The translations under genes and the position numbers were made by a program. Below the pieces are notes generated by a model. The model did no database searches and was not told where the DNA came from. It worked only from the letters and a program-made list of their open reading frames with translations. From the NCBI GenBank assembly GCA_947475415.1, contig CANJLH010000010.1, positions 56,521-120,520 of the forward strand: 64,000 nt of DNA, given 5' to 3'. Source of the DNA: Caulobacteraceae bacterium. Lineage in GTDB: Bacteria > Pseudomonadota > Alphaproteobacteria > Caulobacterales > Caulobacteraceae. Below, piece by piece: positions 45,716-55,602 of this stretch (positions within the stretch are counted from its first letter, which is position 1; every line of letters starts with the position of its first letter).

Positions 45716-47311
45716 CTAAAGCGCACGGTAGGCTTGCAACGTCAGAAACTCCTCGAAACCCTCGCTGAAGCAGAGGTCTGCGAACAGGCGTAAGGCATCC
45801 GCGAACCGACCGCTCGACCATCCGCCGTTCAGATCGGCCCGCAATTGCGCCATCTCCTCTGCCAGCAGCTCGCGCACCAGGGCCTCGCTGACCGTGCGAC
45901 CATCCTCCAGACGCGCGGCATGGCGAATCCACTGCCAAACCTGCGCCCTGCTGATCTCGGCGGTGGCGGCGTCTTCCATCAGGTTGTTGAGTGGAACCGC
46001 GCCGCGCCCCGAAAGCCACGCCTCCAGATAGCGCACGCCCACCCGCAAATTCTCCCTCAGGCCCGCCTCGGTCCGTACGCCGTCGTGCACCGCCAGCAGG
46101 TCTTCGCGGCTCACCGCCACATCTTCACGCAATTTGTGGAGCTGGTTGGGTTCCGGTATCATCCGGTCGAACACCGCCATGGCCACAGAAACCAGGTCCG
46201 GGTGCGCGACCCAGGTGCCGTCGTGTCCGTCGCTGGCCTCGCGTTCTTTGTCAGCACGGACCTTGTCAAAGGCTGCGGCGTTGGCGGCCGGGTCGCCCTT
46301 CACCGGGATCTGCGCCGCCATGCCGCCCATGGCGAAGGCGCCGCGCCTGTGGCAGGTCTGGATCAGTTTCAGGGAATAGGCCCGCAGGAACGCCGCCCCC
46401 ATGCCCATCAGCGCCCGGTCCGGCGTGAGCGCCTTGGCGTGGTTTTTCAAACGTTTAATGAACGAGAAGATGTAATCCCAGCGCCCGCAGTTCAGCCCGG
46501 CCATGTGGTCGCGCAGTTGGTATAGGATCTCGTCCATCTCGAAGGCCGCCGGCAGGGTTTCGATAAGCACCGTGGCCTTGATGGTCCCGATCGGCAGGCC
46601 CAGCGCAGCCTGGGCGTGGATGAACACATCGTTCCACAGCCTGGCCTCCAGATGGCTCTCCATCTTCGGTAGGTAGAAATAGGGACCGCTGCCCGCAGCG
46701 ACCGCTGCCTGGGCGTTGTGGAACAGGTAGAGTCCGAAGTCGAACAACGATCCGGACAGCTCCTCGCCGTCCACGATCAGATGAGCCTCATTAAGGTGCC
46801 ATCCGCGAGGGCGCACGATCAGGACGGCGGGGTCGGCGTTTAGCGCGTAGCTCTTGCCGGTCGCGGTATCGGTGTGGTTCAGCCGGCCGGCCCATCGGTC
46901 TGCCAGATTGACCTGGCCCTCAACCAGGTTACCCCAGGTCGGGCTGGTGGCGTCCTCAAAGTCGGCCATGAACACCTTGGCCCCGGAGTTCAGGGCGTTG
47001 ATGATCATCTTGCGATCCACCGGTCCGGTAATCTCCACGCGGCGGTCCTGCAGGTCGGCCGGTATCGGCGCCACCCGCCAGTCGCCAGCGCGAATATGCG
47101 CGGTCTCGGCCAGGAAGTCTGGCGCCTCTCCAGCGTCGAACCGCGCCTGTCGCAGCGTGCGCATCGAGAGCAATTCGCGCCGCCGAGCGTCAAAGCACCG
47201 GTGTAGCCCGGCCACGAATTCCAGCGCCGGACCGTTGAGGATCTCCGCCGCACGGCCGGTGACTTCGCCGCGCAGTTCGATTGATTGCGCGGGTGCGAGG
47301 GCGACAGACAT
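45716..47311 (-). CDS. aceB: malate synthase A
   Basis: Condenses glyoxylate with acetyl-CoA to malate, the second step of the glyoxylate shunt. At 531 residues it is the A form, not the longer G form. Visible family segments are DFEDATSPTWGNLVEGQVNL, RPRGWHLNEAHL, YFYLPKMESHLEARLWNDVF, LPIGTIKATVLIETLPAAFE (with catalytic residues) and LNCGRWDYIFSFIKRL. It lies directly downstream of aceA on the same strand, 75 bases away with a stem-loop between them, so the two shunt genes form one operon. Confidence 0.96.
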   Translation of the reverse strand: MSVALAPAQSIELRGEVTGRAAEILNGPALEFVAGLHRCFDARRRELLSMRTLRQARFDAGEAPDFLAETAHIRAGDWRVAPIPADLQDRRVEITGPVDRKMIINALNSGAKVFMADFEDATSPTWGNLVEGQVNLADRWAGRLNHTDTATGKSYALNADPAVLIVRPRGWHLNEAHLIVDGEELSGSLFDFGLYLFHNAQAAVAAGSGPYFYLPKMESHLEARLWNDVFIHAQAALGLPIGTIKATVLIETLPAAFEMDEILYQLRDHMAGLNCGRWDYIFSFIKRLKNHAKALTPDRALMGMGAAFLRAYSLKLIQTCHRRGAFAMGGMAAQIPVKGDPAANAAAFDKVRADKEREASDGHDGTWVAHPDLVSVAMAVFDRMIPEPNQLHKLREDVAVSREDLLAVHDGVRTEAGLRENLRVGVRYLEAWLSGRGAVPLNNLMEDAATAEISRAQVWQWIRHAARLEDGRTVSEALVRELLAEEMAQLRADLNGGWSSGRFADALRLFADLCFSEGFEEFLTLQAYRAL

Positions 47312-47332
47312 GGGCGAGCTCCAACAATGTCT

Positions 47333-47357
47333 CCCTTCCCCCGGTTCGGGGGAAGGG
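47333..47357 (-). repeat. perfect intergenic stem-loop between aceA and aceB
   Basis: CCCTTCCCCC (47333-47342) and GGGGGAAGGG (47348-47357) form a 10-base perfect stem with a 5-base loop. No T-run follows. It resembles dispersed REP-like hairpins and may stabilise the aceA message or lower aceB expression relative to aceA. Confidence 0.4.
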
Positions 47358-47386
47358 ACTTGAGATTATGGGGAGGATTGCCCCGC

Positions 47387-48682
<1,296 letters not shown>

Positions 48683-48789
48683 GACTAGGCCTCTTCGGTT
48701 TGGCGCGTCGGTTTGTGACAACCAGATGCGGTCAGTAACGCCCTATTCACAAAGGGCGCCAGGGGGGTCGCCGGCGCCAAAAAGCTTTT

Positions 48790-48830
48790 TTGTCACAGTC
48801 CGACATTGTAATATTTGTCAACATTTGACA
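48790..48830. promoter_or_regulatory. palindromic operator candidate in the aceA/regulator divergent region
   Basis: TGTCAA-CAT-TTGACA (48816-48830) is a perfect 6-3-6 inverted repeat that ends one base before the regulator ATG. Further TGTC/GACA half-sites lie at 48791-48794 and 48802-48805, and TGTGACA occurs at 48714-48720 towards aceA. The clustering suggests binding by the adjacent regulator. Confidence 0.5.
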
Positions 48831-48831
48831 T

Positions 48832-50280
48832 ATGTCCCTGATGGCTTCACCATCTCCTGACCGAAAGCTGTTCCTCGGCGCGCGGATGAAGCGGCTGCGG
48901 CGCGACCTGGGCCTGACCCAAACCCGCATGGCGGAGGACATCGGCGTTTCACCCAGCTACCTGAATTTGCTTGAACGCAACCAGAGGCCGGTGACCGCCC
49001 AGGTGCTGTTGCGTCTCGCTGAAGCATATGACCTCGACCTGAAGGGTCTCGCCGGCGACTCTGAGGCGGCTGACGCAACCGGCCTGGCGGAAGTGTTCGC
49101 CGACCAAATGTTCCGCGACCTGGCCATCCCGCGCCATGAACTCACCGAGGTGGCCGAGAGCGCGCCGGGGGTCGCCGAGGCCATGACCCGACTTTACCGC
49201 GCCTATCTGGACCAACGCCGGCTCACTGACCTGGGCGCAATCGGTCGACCTGAGGAGGGCGGGGTGGCGCACGCGCTTAGCATGCCGTCTGACTGGGTCC
49301 GCGACATGATCCAGTCCAACCGCAACCATTTCCCGGAGCTTGAGGAGGCCGCCGCCGCCCTGTCGGCCGATCTAAAGTCGGAGCCCGCCGACTTCGCGGT
49401 CGCCGCCCGCGCACGACTGGCGGAACGCTTCGGGGTGCAAGTGCGCACCGCGCCGGTGGACGTGCTCTCTGAATCGGTGCGCCGATATGATCCTCACCGA
49501 AAACGCCTTTTGCTGTCCGAGGTGCTGACCGGGTCAGGTCGGGCGTTCGCGCTGGCCTATCAGCTGGTCCTGCTGGAGCACGGCGTGCTGCTTGACGCCA
49601 TGGCCGACCGCGCCGGGCCGCCGGACAGGCCGACCCGAAGTCTCGCCAAGGTCTCCCTCGCCAATTACCTCGCCGCGGCCGTGCTGATGCCATACGCCGC
49701 CTTCCATGAGGCCGTTGAGCGGCTCAACTACGACATCGAACTGGTCCGCGCGCGCTTTGGCGTCAGCTTCGAGCAGGCCTGCCATCGGCTCACCACGCTG
49801 AATCGCCAGGGTGTGCGGGGCGTGCCGTTCTTCATGTTGCGAGTGGATTCGGCCGGCAATATCTCGAAACGGTTCGCCGCCGCCAACTTTCCGTTTTCCC
49901 GCTTCGGCGGCACCTGTCCGCGCTGGAACATCCATTCCAGTTTCCGCACGCCCGGCCGGATCGTCACCCAGATCGTCGAGACTCCGGACGGCGAGCGCTA
50001 CTTCACCATCGCCCGAACCGTGAACCGCATCGCCGCGCCTCATGGCGGTGAGGACTCCGAACTGGCCATCGGACTCGGCTGCGAACTGAAACACGCCGGG
50101 CGGCTGGTTTATTCCCGTGGTCTCGACCTGCGCGAACCCGTCGCTACCGCCATCGGCCCCGCCTGCCGTATCTGTGAACGACCTGCCTGCCCGCAACGCG
50201 CCGCCGAACCAATCAACCGTACTCTGACGGTGGATGACTTCACCAAATCGATCTCGCCCTATCCCTTCGCTGGCGGCTGA
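48832..50280 (+). CDS. RamB/ScfR-type short-chain fatty acyl transcriptional regulator
   Basis: A 482-residue regulator with three parts. Residues about 12-66 are an XRE-type HTH (RMKRLRRDLGLTQTRMAEDI, PSYLNLLERNQRPVT). The middle resembles the ImmA/IrrE peptidase-like domain with a degenerate metal site (LVLLEHGVLLDAM). The C-terminal domain includes GTCPRWNIHSSFRTPGRIV and a Cys cluster, CRICERPACPQRA. Relatives (RamB in actinobacteria) sense acetate or acyl-CoA status and control aceA, aceB and acetate genes. Here it is divergent from aceA, with a palindrome touching its ATG and no ribosome site upstream, so the transcript may be leaderless and autoregulated. Its tail overlaps vsr by 22 bases. 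Confidence 0.9.
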   Translation: MSLMASPSPDRKLFLGARMKRLRRDLGLTQTRMAEDIGVSPSYLNLLERNQRPVTAQVLLRLAEAYDLDLKGLAGDSEAADATGLAEVFADQMFRDLAIPRHELTEVAESAPGVAEAMTRLYRAYLDQRRLTDLGAIGRPEEGGVAHALSMPSDWVRDMIQSNRNHFPELEEAAAALSADLKSEPADFAVAARARLAERFGVQVRTAPVDVLSESVRRYDPHRKRLLLSEVLTGSGRAFALAYQLVLLEHGVLLDAMADRAGPPDRPTRSLAKVSLANYLAAAVLMPYAAFHEAVERLNYDIELVRARFGVSFEQACHRLTTLNRQGVRGVPFFMLRVDSAGNISKRFAAANFPFSRFGGTCPRWNIHSSFRTPGRIVTQIVETPDGERYFTIARTVNRIAAPHGGEDSELAIGLGCELKHAGRLVYSRGLDLREPVATAIGPACRICERPACPQRAAEPINRTLTVDDFTKSISPYPFAGG

Positions 50281-50687
50281 GCCGACAACAGGTTCGCCAG
50301 CCTGATCTTCAGCGCCGCCTCGTCGCGGATCGCGCATTCCCACAGCGTTTCCACCCGCCAGCCCGCCGCGATCAGGGATTCTGCGGCGCGGCCGTCGCGG
50401 GCGCGGTTGCCCGCCACTTTGGCGGTCCAGTAATCGCGGTTTGTCTTGGGCGTCCGCGCGCCCCGTGCGCAGTCGTGGCCGTGCCAGAAGCAGCCGTGCA
50501 CGAAGATCGCCAGCCGGCGCCCCGCCATCACGATGTCTGGCCGGCCGGGCAGGTCCTTGCGATGCAAACGGTAATGCGCGCCCAGTCCGGTGAGTATCTT
50601 GCGCACCTTCCTCTCCGGCGTTGTGTTTCGCCCCTTCACCCGCGCCATTACCGCCGAGCGCTTCTGCGCGTCATAGACGTCAGTCAT
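50259..50687 (-). CDS. vsr: very short patch repair (Vsr) mismatch endonuclease
   Basis: A 142-residue DNA endonuclease that nicks next to T:G mismatches made by deamination of 5-methylcytosine. The start MTDVYDAQKRSAVMARVKGR and the segment NTTPERKVRKILTGLG are family-typical. The catalytic core GRPDIVMAGRRLAIFVHGCF continues into WHGHDC and contains the Asp and two His needed for Mg2+ and cleavage; the Cys residues bind zinc in the E. coli enzyme. Its ATG overlaps the monooxygenase stop (ATGA). A C5-cytosine methyltransferase gene lies about 2.3 kb upstream on the same strand, the likely source of the lesions it repairs. Confidence 0.93.
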   Translation of the reverse strand: MTDVYDAQKRSAVMARVKGRNTTPERKVRKILTGLGAHYRLHRKDLPGRPDIVMAGRRLAIFVHGCFWHGHDCARGARTPKTNRDYWTAKVAGNRARDGRAAESLIAAGWRVETLWECAIRDEAALKIRLANLLSAQPPAKG

Positions 50688-51871
50688 GGCCGCAACCCCG
50701 GTGGCGCACGGCCGAGACGCATGACACCGGTCAACACGATCGCCGCCATCCATCGTCCGCCTGGGAGCCTGGACATGGGTGCGAAGATCAGGTCCCGGAA
50801 CAGCGGCCCTAACCGCCCGGCTGACTGGAAAAGGGGCGTCAGGAACCGGGAAGCGAACTGGTAGGGGCCAGTCTGGCGTCGCCGCGACGCCTGCCACCCC
50901 TTCAAAGTCCTTGCGGCTGGGGCCTCAAGACGTTGGGCGAGTTCCACGGCGTCGATCAGCGCCAGATTGCCGCCTTGCCCCAATTGTGGGCTGGTTCCAT
51001 GGGCGGCATCGCCGATCAGGCTCACCGCGCCCCGTAACCAGCGCCCCACCCGCACATCTCGATAGGTGGCGACGGCGAAGTCCGCGGAATCGCCGAACTG
51101 GGCGACGATTGGCTCGGCCTGAGGCCAGAGTTTGATCACCTCAGCCCGCCAGGTGTTAAGGTCGCCGGCCATGAACTCTTCCAGCCTCGGCGTCGGCAGC
51201 GACCAGAAAAAGCTTACGAGGTCTCCCTCGCCGTCGGGGCCCCGGCCGATGGGCAGGATTCCCGCCATCCGGGATGCGCGGTGATAACGCTGAGACAGGG
51301 CGCCGGCGAAGGCGCCGTCCGGGTCACGGGCATTGGACCATACCGCACCGAAGGGATAGACCGGCGCTCTTGCGTCAGGTCGAACTTGCGCCCGCAGGGT
51401 GGAGCCAGCGCCGTCGGCCACGATGGCCGCATCGAAAGGTCCATGGGCGCCGCCGCGCGCATCCTTCAAGATCGGCTTTTCCCAAGCTTCAATCCCGGTG
51501 ATTTCGCAGCCGGTGCGCAGTTCGACCTCTGATCCCAGGACCGCGTCGTGCAACACGCCGAACAGGCTGGCCCGGTGCACGCCCAAACCGAAGGCCCCAT
51601 TCCGCCAGTCGGCGTAATACATGTCCAGGATCGGCCGCCCCGCCGGATCGCGTCCGTCAAGGCGGGTGATCTTCGCACCCAATGCAATGATCTCATCATC
51701 CAGACCTAGCGCCCGTAGCGCCGAAAGGCCGGAGGGTTGGATCAGCAGGCCGGAACCCAGCGGCTTCGGCGTCGCAAAGGCTTCAAACAGGGTCGCCGAA
51801 TGACCGCGCCGCGAAAGCGCCAGCGACGTGGCCATCCCGGCGACGCCGCAACCTATGACGGCGATCCGCAC
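50684..51871 (-). CDS. FAD-dependent aromatic-type monooxygenase
   Basis: A 395-residue flavoprotein of the UbiH/PHBH-like group. The dinucleotide-binding motif is IAVIGCGVAGMATSLALSRR, the DG-type motif is AAIVADGAGSTLRAQ, and the GD motif is SLIGDAAHGTSPQLGQGGNL followed by ALIDAVELAQRLE. It would hydroxylate an aromatic or quinone-like substrate using NAD(P)H and O2. It sits between cysK (20 bases) and vsr (ATGA overlap), so it is in a mixed-function transcript. The C-terminal hydrophobic end may associate with membrane. No substrate can be named. Confidence 0.88.
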   Translation of the reverse strand: MRIAVIGCGVAGMATSLALSRRGHSATLFEAFATPKPLGSGLLIQPSGLSALRALGLDDEIIALGAKITRLDGRDPAGRPILDMYYADWRNGAFGLGVHRASLFGVLHDAVLGSEVELRTGCEITGIEAWEKPILKDARGGAHGPFDAAIVADGAGSTLRAQVRPDARAPVYPFGAVWSNARDPDGAFAGALSQRYHRASRMAGILPIGRGPDGEGDLVSFFWSLPTPRLEEFMAGDLNTWRAEVIKLWPQAEPIVAQFGDSADFAVATYRDVRVGRWLRGAVSLIGDAAHGTSPQLGQGGNLALIDAVELAQRLEAPAARTLKGWQASRRRQTGPYQFASRFLTPLFQSAGRLGPLFRDLIFAPMSRLPGGRWMAAIVLTGVMRLGRAPPGLRP

Positions 51872-51890
51872 CTCTGAAACGCAACGACGC

Positions 51891-52880
51891 CTAAAGGCCC
51901 TCGAACAGGGCCGTGGACAGGTAGCGTTCGGCGAAGGACGGAATGATCGCCACTACGATCTTGCCGGCCATGTCTTCGCGTCCGGCCACATCGAAGGCCG
52001 CGGTCAGGGCGGCGCCAGACGAAATGCCCACCGGGATGCCTTCCTCCGCCGCCACCTTGCGAGCCATGGCGAAGCTGTCGTCGTTTGAGACCTGGATGAT
52101 CTCGTCGATGACGCCGCGGTCCAGGATCGAGGGGACGAAGCCCGCGCCGATGCCCTGAATCTTGTGCGGACCTGGCTGGCCGCCGGACAGCACCGGTGAG
52201 GCTTCGGGCTCCACCGCCACCATTCGCATAGTGGGCTTGCGGGCTTTCAGCACATTGCCAACCCCGGTGATCGTGCCGCCGGTGCCGACACCTGAAATCA
52301 CCACGTCCACCCGGCCTTGGGTGTCGTTCCAGATCTCCTCGGCAGTGGAAACCCGGTGTATCAGCGGATTGGCGGCGTTTTCGAACTGTTGCGGCATCAC
52401 CGCACCCGGCGTGGCGTCGACGATTTCCCGCGCCCGCGCCACCGCGCCGGCCATGCCGCGCTCGGCCGGCGTCAATTCCAGCTTGGCCCCCAGGATCAGC
52501 AGCATCTTGCGCCGCTCCATGGACATGCTCTCGGGCATCACCAGGGTCAGCTTATAGCCCTTGGCCGCGGCCACGAAGGCCAAGGCGATGCCGGTGTTGC
52601 CGCTGGTGGGTTCGACGATGGTGGAGCCGGGTTTCAGGAGGCCCTTGGCCTCCATGTACTCGATCATCGCCACTCCGATGCGGTCCTTCACCGAGGCCAG
52701 CGGATTGAAGAATTCCAGCTTGGCCAGCACCTCGCCCTTTGGCCTGAGGGCTGCGGTCAGTCTCGGCAGGCGCACCAGCGGCGTGTCGCCTATGGTGTCG
52801 AGGATGGAGTCGAATATCTTGCCGCGTCCGGAGCGCTTGTAGCGGGCGGCGTCGTAGGCCTTGTCGGGGGTGGTTTCCAT
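51891..52880 (-). CDS. cysK: cysteine synthase A
   Basis: O-acetylserine sulfhydrylase, making cysteine from O-acetylserine and sulfide. The 329 residues include the PLP Lys in [19 protein letters not shown], the substrate loop [34 protein letters not shown] (PLP phosphate site) and [16 protein letters not shown] short extension precedes the usual [17 protein letters not shown] start of the family. It is followed closely by the monooxygenase gene. No cysE is visible here. A cystathionine beta-synthase role is less likely given the length and lack of CBS domains. Confidence 0.94.
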   Translation of the reverse strand: METTPDKAYDAARYKRSGRGKIFDSILDTIGDTPLVRLPRLTAALRPKGEVLAKLEFFNPLASVKDRIGVAMIEYMEAKGLLKPGSTIVEPTSGNTGIALAFVAAAKGYKLTLVMPESMSMERRKMLLILGAKLELTPAERGMAGAVARAREIVDATPGAVMPQQFENAANPLIHRVSTAEEIWNDTQGRVDVVISGVGTGGTITGVGNVLKARKPTMRMVAVEPEASPVLSGGQPGPHKIQGIGAGFVPSILDRGVIDEIIQVSNDDSFAMARKVAAEEGIPVGISSGAALTAAFDVAGREDMAGKIVVAIIPSFAERYLSTALFEGL

Positions 52881-52946
52881 AGGGGATCTCTGACGCTGAA
52901 ATTGCTGACGTAACCTAGGCCCATCGGCGAATTATTTTAAGCAGAG

Positions 52947-54134
52947 TTATTCTGCGGCCAGCATAGCGTTTCGCTGCAGGAGAGGCTCGAGGATATGATT
53001 TGAGAGCCAGCGCACCACCGGGACCGCCACCCCATCGCCGGTCACGTGCAGTGCTGCTGTCGCGGCAGTCGGCAAGGCATAGCCCTCCGGCAGACCCATC
53101 AGCCGCGCGGCCTCGCGCGGTGACAAAAGGCGCGAGCGGACCAAGCCCGCTTCGATGACAATGATCGACTGGCGCGAGGACCCGCCCCGAGGGGTGCGCA
53201 AGCACCCCGCCAAGCCGTCAAACCGCACTTCCGCCCGCTGCGTGCGCCGCCCGTTTTCCATCCGCGTGCGCCGAAAGACCGATCCGACGGCGCGCGCGCC
53301 TGACGCCGCAACCGCCGTCACCCTGGCACGATGCAGCGGCGCCATAAGCTCCAAAAGTCGCGCGGTCTGCGCCGCGTCATGCCAGTCTACGGCCGCGTCG
53401 GGCTCGAGCATGGCGGCCAAGTCCGTGTTTCGGCTCGGGGGCGCCGGCAGGCCCCACCAGACCCAGCGCCTCGCCAGTTCCGCGGGCAACTTGGCGTGAG
53501 CGGCCGTAACCAACCGCGTGTGGAACGGGCTCTCGCCCAAAAGCGGTCCCGGTGTCGGGCCCAAAGTCGCCACCACAAACACCCGCGGTCGCGATTGGGG
53601 CAGGAACCGAGCCGCATCGATCTCAAGCGCCCCGAACCGGTAGTTCTGCGCCGCCAATGCCGCGCACAGGGCCGCGAAATCGCGCCCGTTGTTGGCGGTG
53701 AACAGGCCGGTGACGTTCTCGATCACCAGATTTCGCGGCGCCCGCCCTTCCGCCGACAGCGCCTCTATCAACCGCCAGAAGCCGAAGAAGGCTCCCGAGC
53801 GCCCGCCGGCCAGTCCGGCGCGGGCGCCGGCCAAGCTGAAGTCCTGGCAGGGGCTGGACGCCCAGGCGAGGTCCGCGCGACCCGGCAGGTCGGCGGCCTC
53901 AAGCGCCCAGACGTCACCCTCGCGGAACTTCCGATCATCGGCGAAGTTCGCCCGCCAAGCTCGCGCTTTGACAGGATCGAAGTCGTTGGCGAAAGCGCAG
54001 CTCCAACTTTCGCCCAGCCCGATCCGCGCCATTCCGCCGCCGGCGAAGAATTCATAGAGGGTGAAGGGGGCGGACACAGGACGGAGTTTAGCGTTGATTC
54101 GGGCTCCAAGGTCGCCAGGGTCGGGCGTTTCCAC
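52947..54134 (-). CDS. DNA (cytosine-5)-methyltransferase
   Basis: A 395-residue C5 methyltransferase. Motif I is YEFFAGGGMARIGLG (AdoMet binding), motif IV is SSPCQDFSLAGARAG with the catalytic Cys, motif VI is LVIENVTG, motif VIII is FLPQSRPRVFVVA, and motifs IX-X are ARLMGLPEGY and GDGVAVPVVRWLSNHIL. The target-recognition region (about residues 205-300) gives no clue to specificity. The start is GTG. No restriction endonuclease gene is next to it, so it looks solitary; vsr on the same strand suggests a Dcm-like methylation-repair pairing. cysK and a monooxygenase lie between them. Confidence 0.92.
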   Translation of the reverse strand: METPDPGDLGARINAKLRPVSAPFTLYEFFAGGGMARIGLGESWSCAFANDFDPVKARAWRANFADDRKFREGDVWALEAADLPGRADLAWASSPCQDFSLAGARAGLAGGRSGAFFGFWRLIEALSAEGRAPRNLVIENVTGLFTANNGRDFAALCAALAAQNYRFGALEIDAARFLPQSRPRVFVVATLGPTPGPLLGESPFHTRLVTAAHAKLPAELARRWVWWGLPAPPSRNTDLAAMLEPDAAVDWHDAAQTARLLELMAPLHRARVTAVAASGARAVGSVFRRTRMENGRRTQRAEVRFDGLAGCLRTPRGGSSRQSIIVIEAGLVRSRLLSPREAARLMGLPEGYALPTAATAALHVTGDGVAVPVVRWLSNHILEPLLQRNAMLAAE

Positions 54135-54475
54135 TTTGTGTCGTTACACATCCAAACGATTCCTAAGTCGACACAGTGGGCGGTTGGATGAATCGCTGAC
54201 CCTCTTCTGTTCGCCCAAGCCGTCGCGGTCGGCGCCGGACTTGGAGAGAAGGCCTGGCTCGAGCGTCTGGACCCGACAAAGATGTACGCCTTCCGCGGTA
54301 TATATGGCCCAGATTCCACCCCAGGATCATCGAACCGCCGCGAATGCGTATCGCCGAGTTCGACAGGTGCGGCTATCACAGGCTGGCGAAACTGGTCGCA
54401 GACCCTCAATCCGGTTGGTGGGCCTGGTCCGCGGCTTCCACGCGCACGGCGATCGCCCTGAACTGACAACCGCGC
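54135..54475. other. gene-free stretch with possible decayed coding remnant
   Basis: About 340 bases between the methyltransferase start and the DUF1428 gene. One plus-strand frame is open from 54192 to 54460 and reads in part EKAWLERLDPTKMYAFRGIY, which looks coding, but it has no good start or ribosome site and its second half looks random. A second short frame (54344-54466) begins MRIAEFDRCGYHRLAKLV and ends after 40 codons. This could be a frameshifted gene fragment. I cannot name a parent gene. Confidence 0.35.
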
Positions 54476-54862
54476 CTACGCTTTCACCTCCACCACAGGC
54501 GCGAACCCGCCATAAATCATCCGCTTGCCATCGAAGGGCATAGGGTTGGCCTTGGGGTCCATGCGCGGGTCCACAGAGATGTCGCCGGCCATCATCGCCT
54601 GCATTTTCGCGCTGGCCGCGTCGCGAGTGGCCTTGTCGGGCCATTCGATCCAGCTGAACACCACGTCCTCATCCGGCTCGGCCTTCACCGCCATGCGGAA
54701 GTCGGTTTGCTTGCCGTCGGGCACGTCGTCGCCCCAGCACTCCACCACCCGGGTCGCGCCCATTTCGATGAAGATCGAATCCGACCGGTTGGCATGGTCG
54801 ATAAACGCCTGCCGGTTCGCCTTCGGGCAGGCGATCACGAATCCCTCTATACAGGCCATCAT
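54476..54862 (-). CDS. DUF1428 family protein
   Basis: A 128-residue protein of the DUF1428 family, a ferredoxin-like alpha+beta fold of unknown function. Family-like segments are YIEGFVIACP-type start (MMACIEGFVIACPKANRQAF), WGDDVPDGKQTDFRMAVKA, VVFSWIEWPDKATRDAA and FDGKRMIYGGFAPVVE near the end. Its ATG overlaps the DUF4287 stop (ATGA). It is the last gene of the TetR-led operon, 4 genes downstream of the repressor. Confidence 0.87.
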   Translation of the reverse strand: MMACIEGFVIACPKANRQAFIDHANRSDSIFIEMGATRVVECWGDDVPDGKQTDFRMAVKAEPDEDVVFSWIEWPDKATRDAASAKMQAMMAGDISVDPRMDPKANPMPFDGKRMIYGGFAPVVEVKA

Positions 54863-55089
54863 ACATCTCCCTCTTTCTTCGCGCCCTTCAGCAGGGTGAC
54901 GATGGCCATGGCGTGGCCGTGGCCGAGGCTGAAGTCCTGCTTCAGCCAGGCCACGACCTCACCAGCCTTCACGGTGGGTTTCAACTTGCCGTTGGCCAGG
55001 TAGCCCCGGGCGTCGGCGAGCTTGCGAAAGCCCGCCGGATCAACGCCGGTCTTGGCCTGGATATTGTCGAGATAGGCCTGGAATGACAT
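54859..55089 (-). CDS. DUF4287 family protein
   Basis: A 76-residue protein matching the DUF4287 domain: MSFQAYLDNIQAKTGVDPAG, FRKLADARGYLANGKLKP, then VKAGEVVAWLKQDFSLGHGH with the conserved GHGHAMAI. The domain is small and helical, and its function is not established. It lies 3 bases after the upstream VOC gene and overlaps the DUF1428 gene, so it is fully embedded in the operon. The His-rich GHGHAMA motif could be functional, but I know of no proof. Confidence 0.87.
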   Translation of the reverse strand: MSFQAYLDNIQAKTGVDPAGFRKLADARGYLANGKLKPTVKAGEVVAWLKQDFSLGHGHAMAIVTLLKGAKKEGDV

Positions 55090-55092
55090 GGC

Positions 55093-55566
55093 TCAGCCCT
55101 CCATCGCCTCGGTCAGCGCCTCGCCATGCACCGGTGGACCCTTGGGCGTGGCGATGGACCAGCGGTGGCCGAAGGGGTCCTCGATCACCCCATAGCGGTC
55201 GCCCCAGAACATGTCGGCCATTGGCATGATGGTCTTGGCCCCAGCCGCCACCGCCCGCGCGGCCCAGGCGTCGCAGTCGTCCACCTGCAGATGGATCACC
55301 ACGCTGGTGCCGCCCAACGTCGGCGGCGCCGCGTTTCGGTGCTGCTCATCCACGTCGCCGAACTCGTCGGCCAGCATCACCATGCAGTTGTTGATCTTGA
55401 CGCTGCCGTGCATCAGCCGGCCGTCGGGGCCGGGCAGGCGTACCATCTCGGTGCCGCCGAACGCCTTCACATAGAAGTCGAGTGCCGCGCCCGCGCCCTT
55501 GCACACCAGGTGCGGTGCGACACCGTACATGCCGTAGTCGGCGGGGTTGAAATTGCCATCGCTCAT
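55093..55566 (-). CDS. VOC family (glyoxalase/bleomycin resistance-like) protein
   Basis: A 157-residue vicinal-oxygen-chelate fold protein of the PhnB-like type. Two beta-alpha-beta-beta-beta halves are visible: APHLVCKGAGAALDFYVKAF with MVMLADEF, then VVIHLQVDDCDAWAARAVAA with MADMFWGDRYGVIEDPFGHR. The DPFGHRW ending is characteristic. Some VOC proteins bind metal or a toxin; here no complete set of metal ligands can be confirmed by eye. Operon neighbours are another VOC protein and DUF proteins under a TetR repressor, which suggests a stress or detoxification role. Confidence 0.85.
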   Translation of the reverse strand: MSDGNFNPADYGMYGVAPHLVCKGAGAALDFYVKAFGGTEMVRLPGPDGRLMHGSVKINNCMVMLADEFGDVDEQHRNAAPPTLGGTSVVIHLQVDDCDAWAARAVAAGAKTIMPMADMFWGDRYGVIEDPFGHRWSIATPKGPPVHGEALTEAMEG

Positions 55567-55602
55567 GGGGTGTTCCTTTCTTTCCGATGGAAACTGGGTT
55601 TG

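Noticed and set aside
45612..46019. N-terminal extension of the beta-oxidation enzyme
   Set aside because: It runs antisense-free but over an intergenic hairpin and into aceB, with no homology; the family start MTVINS is at 45611.
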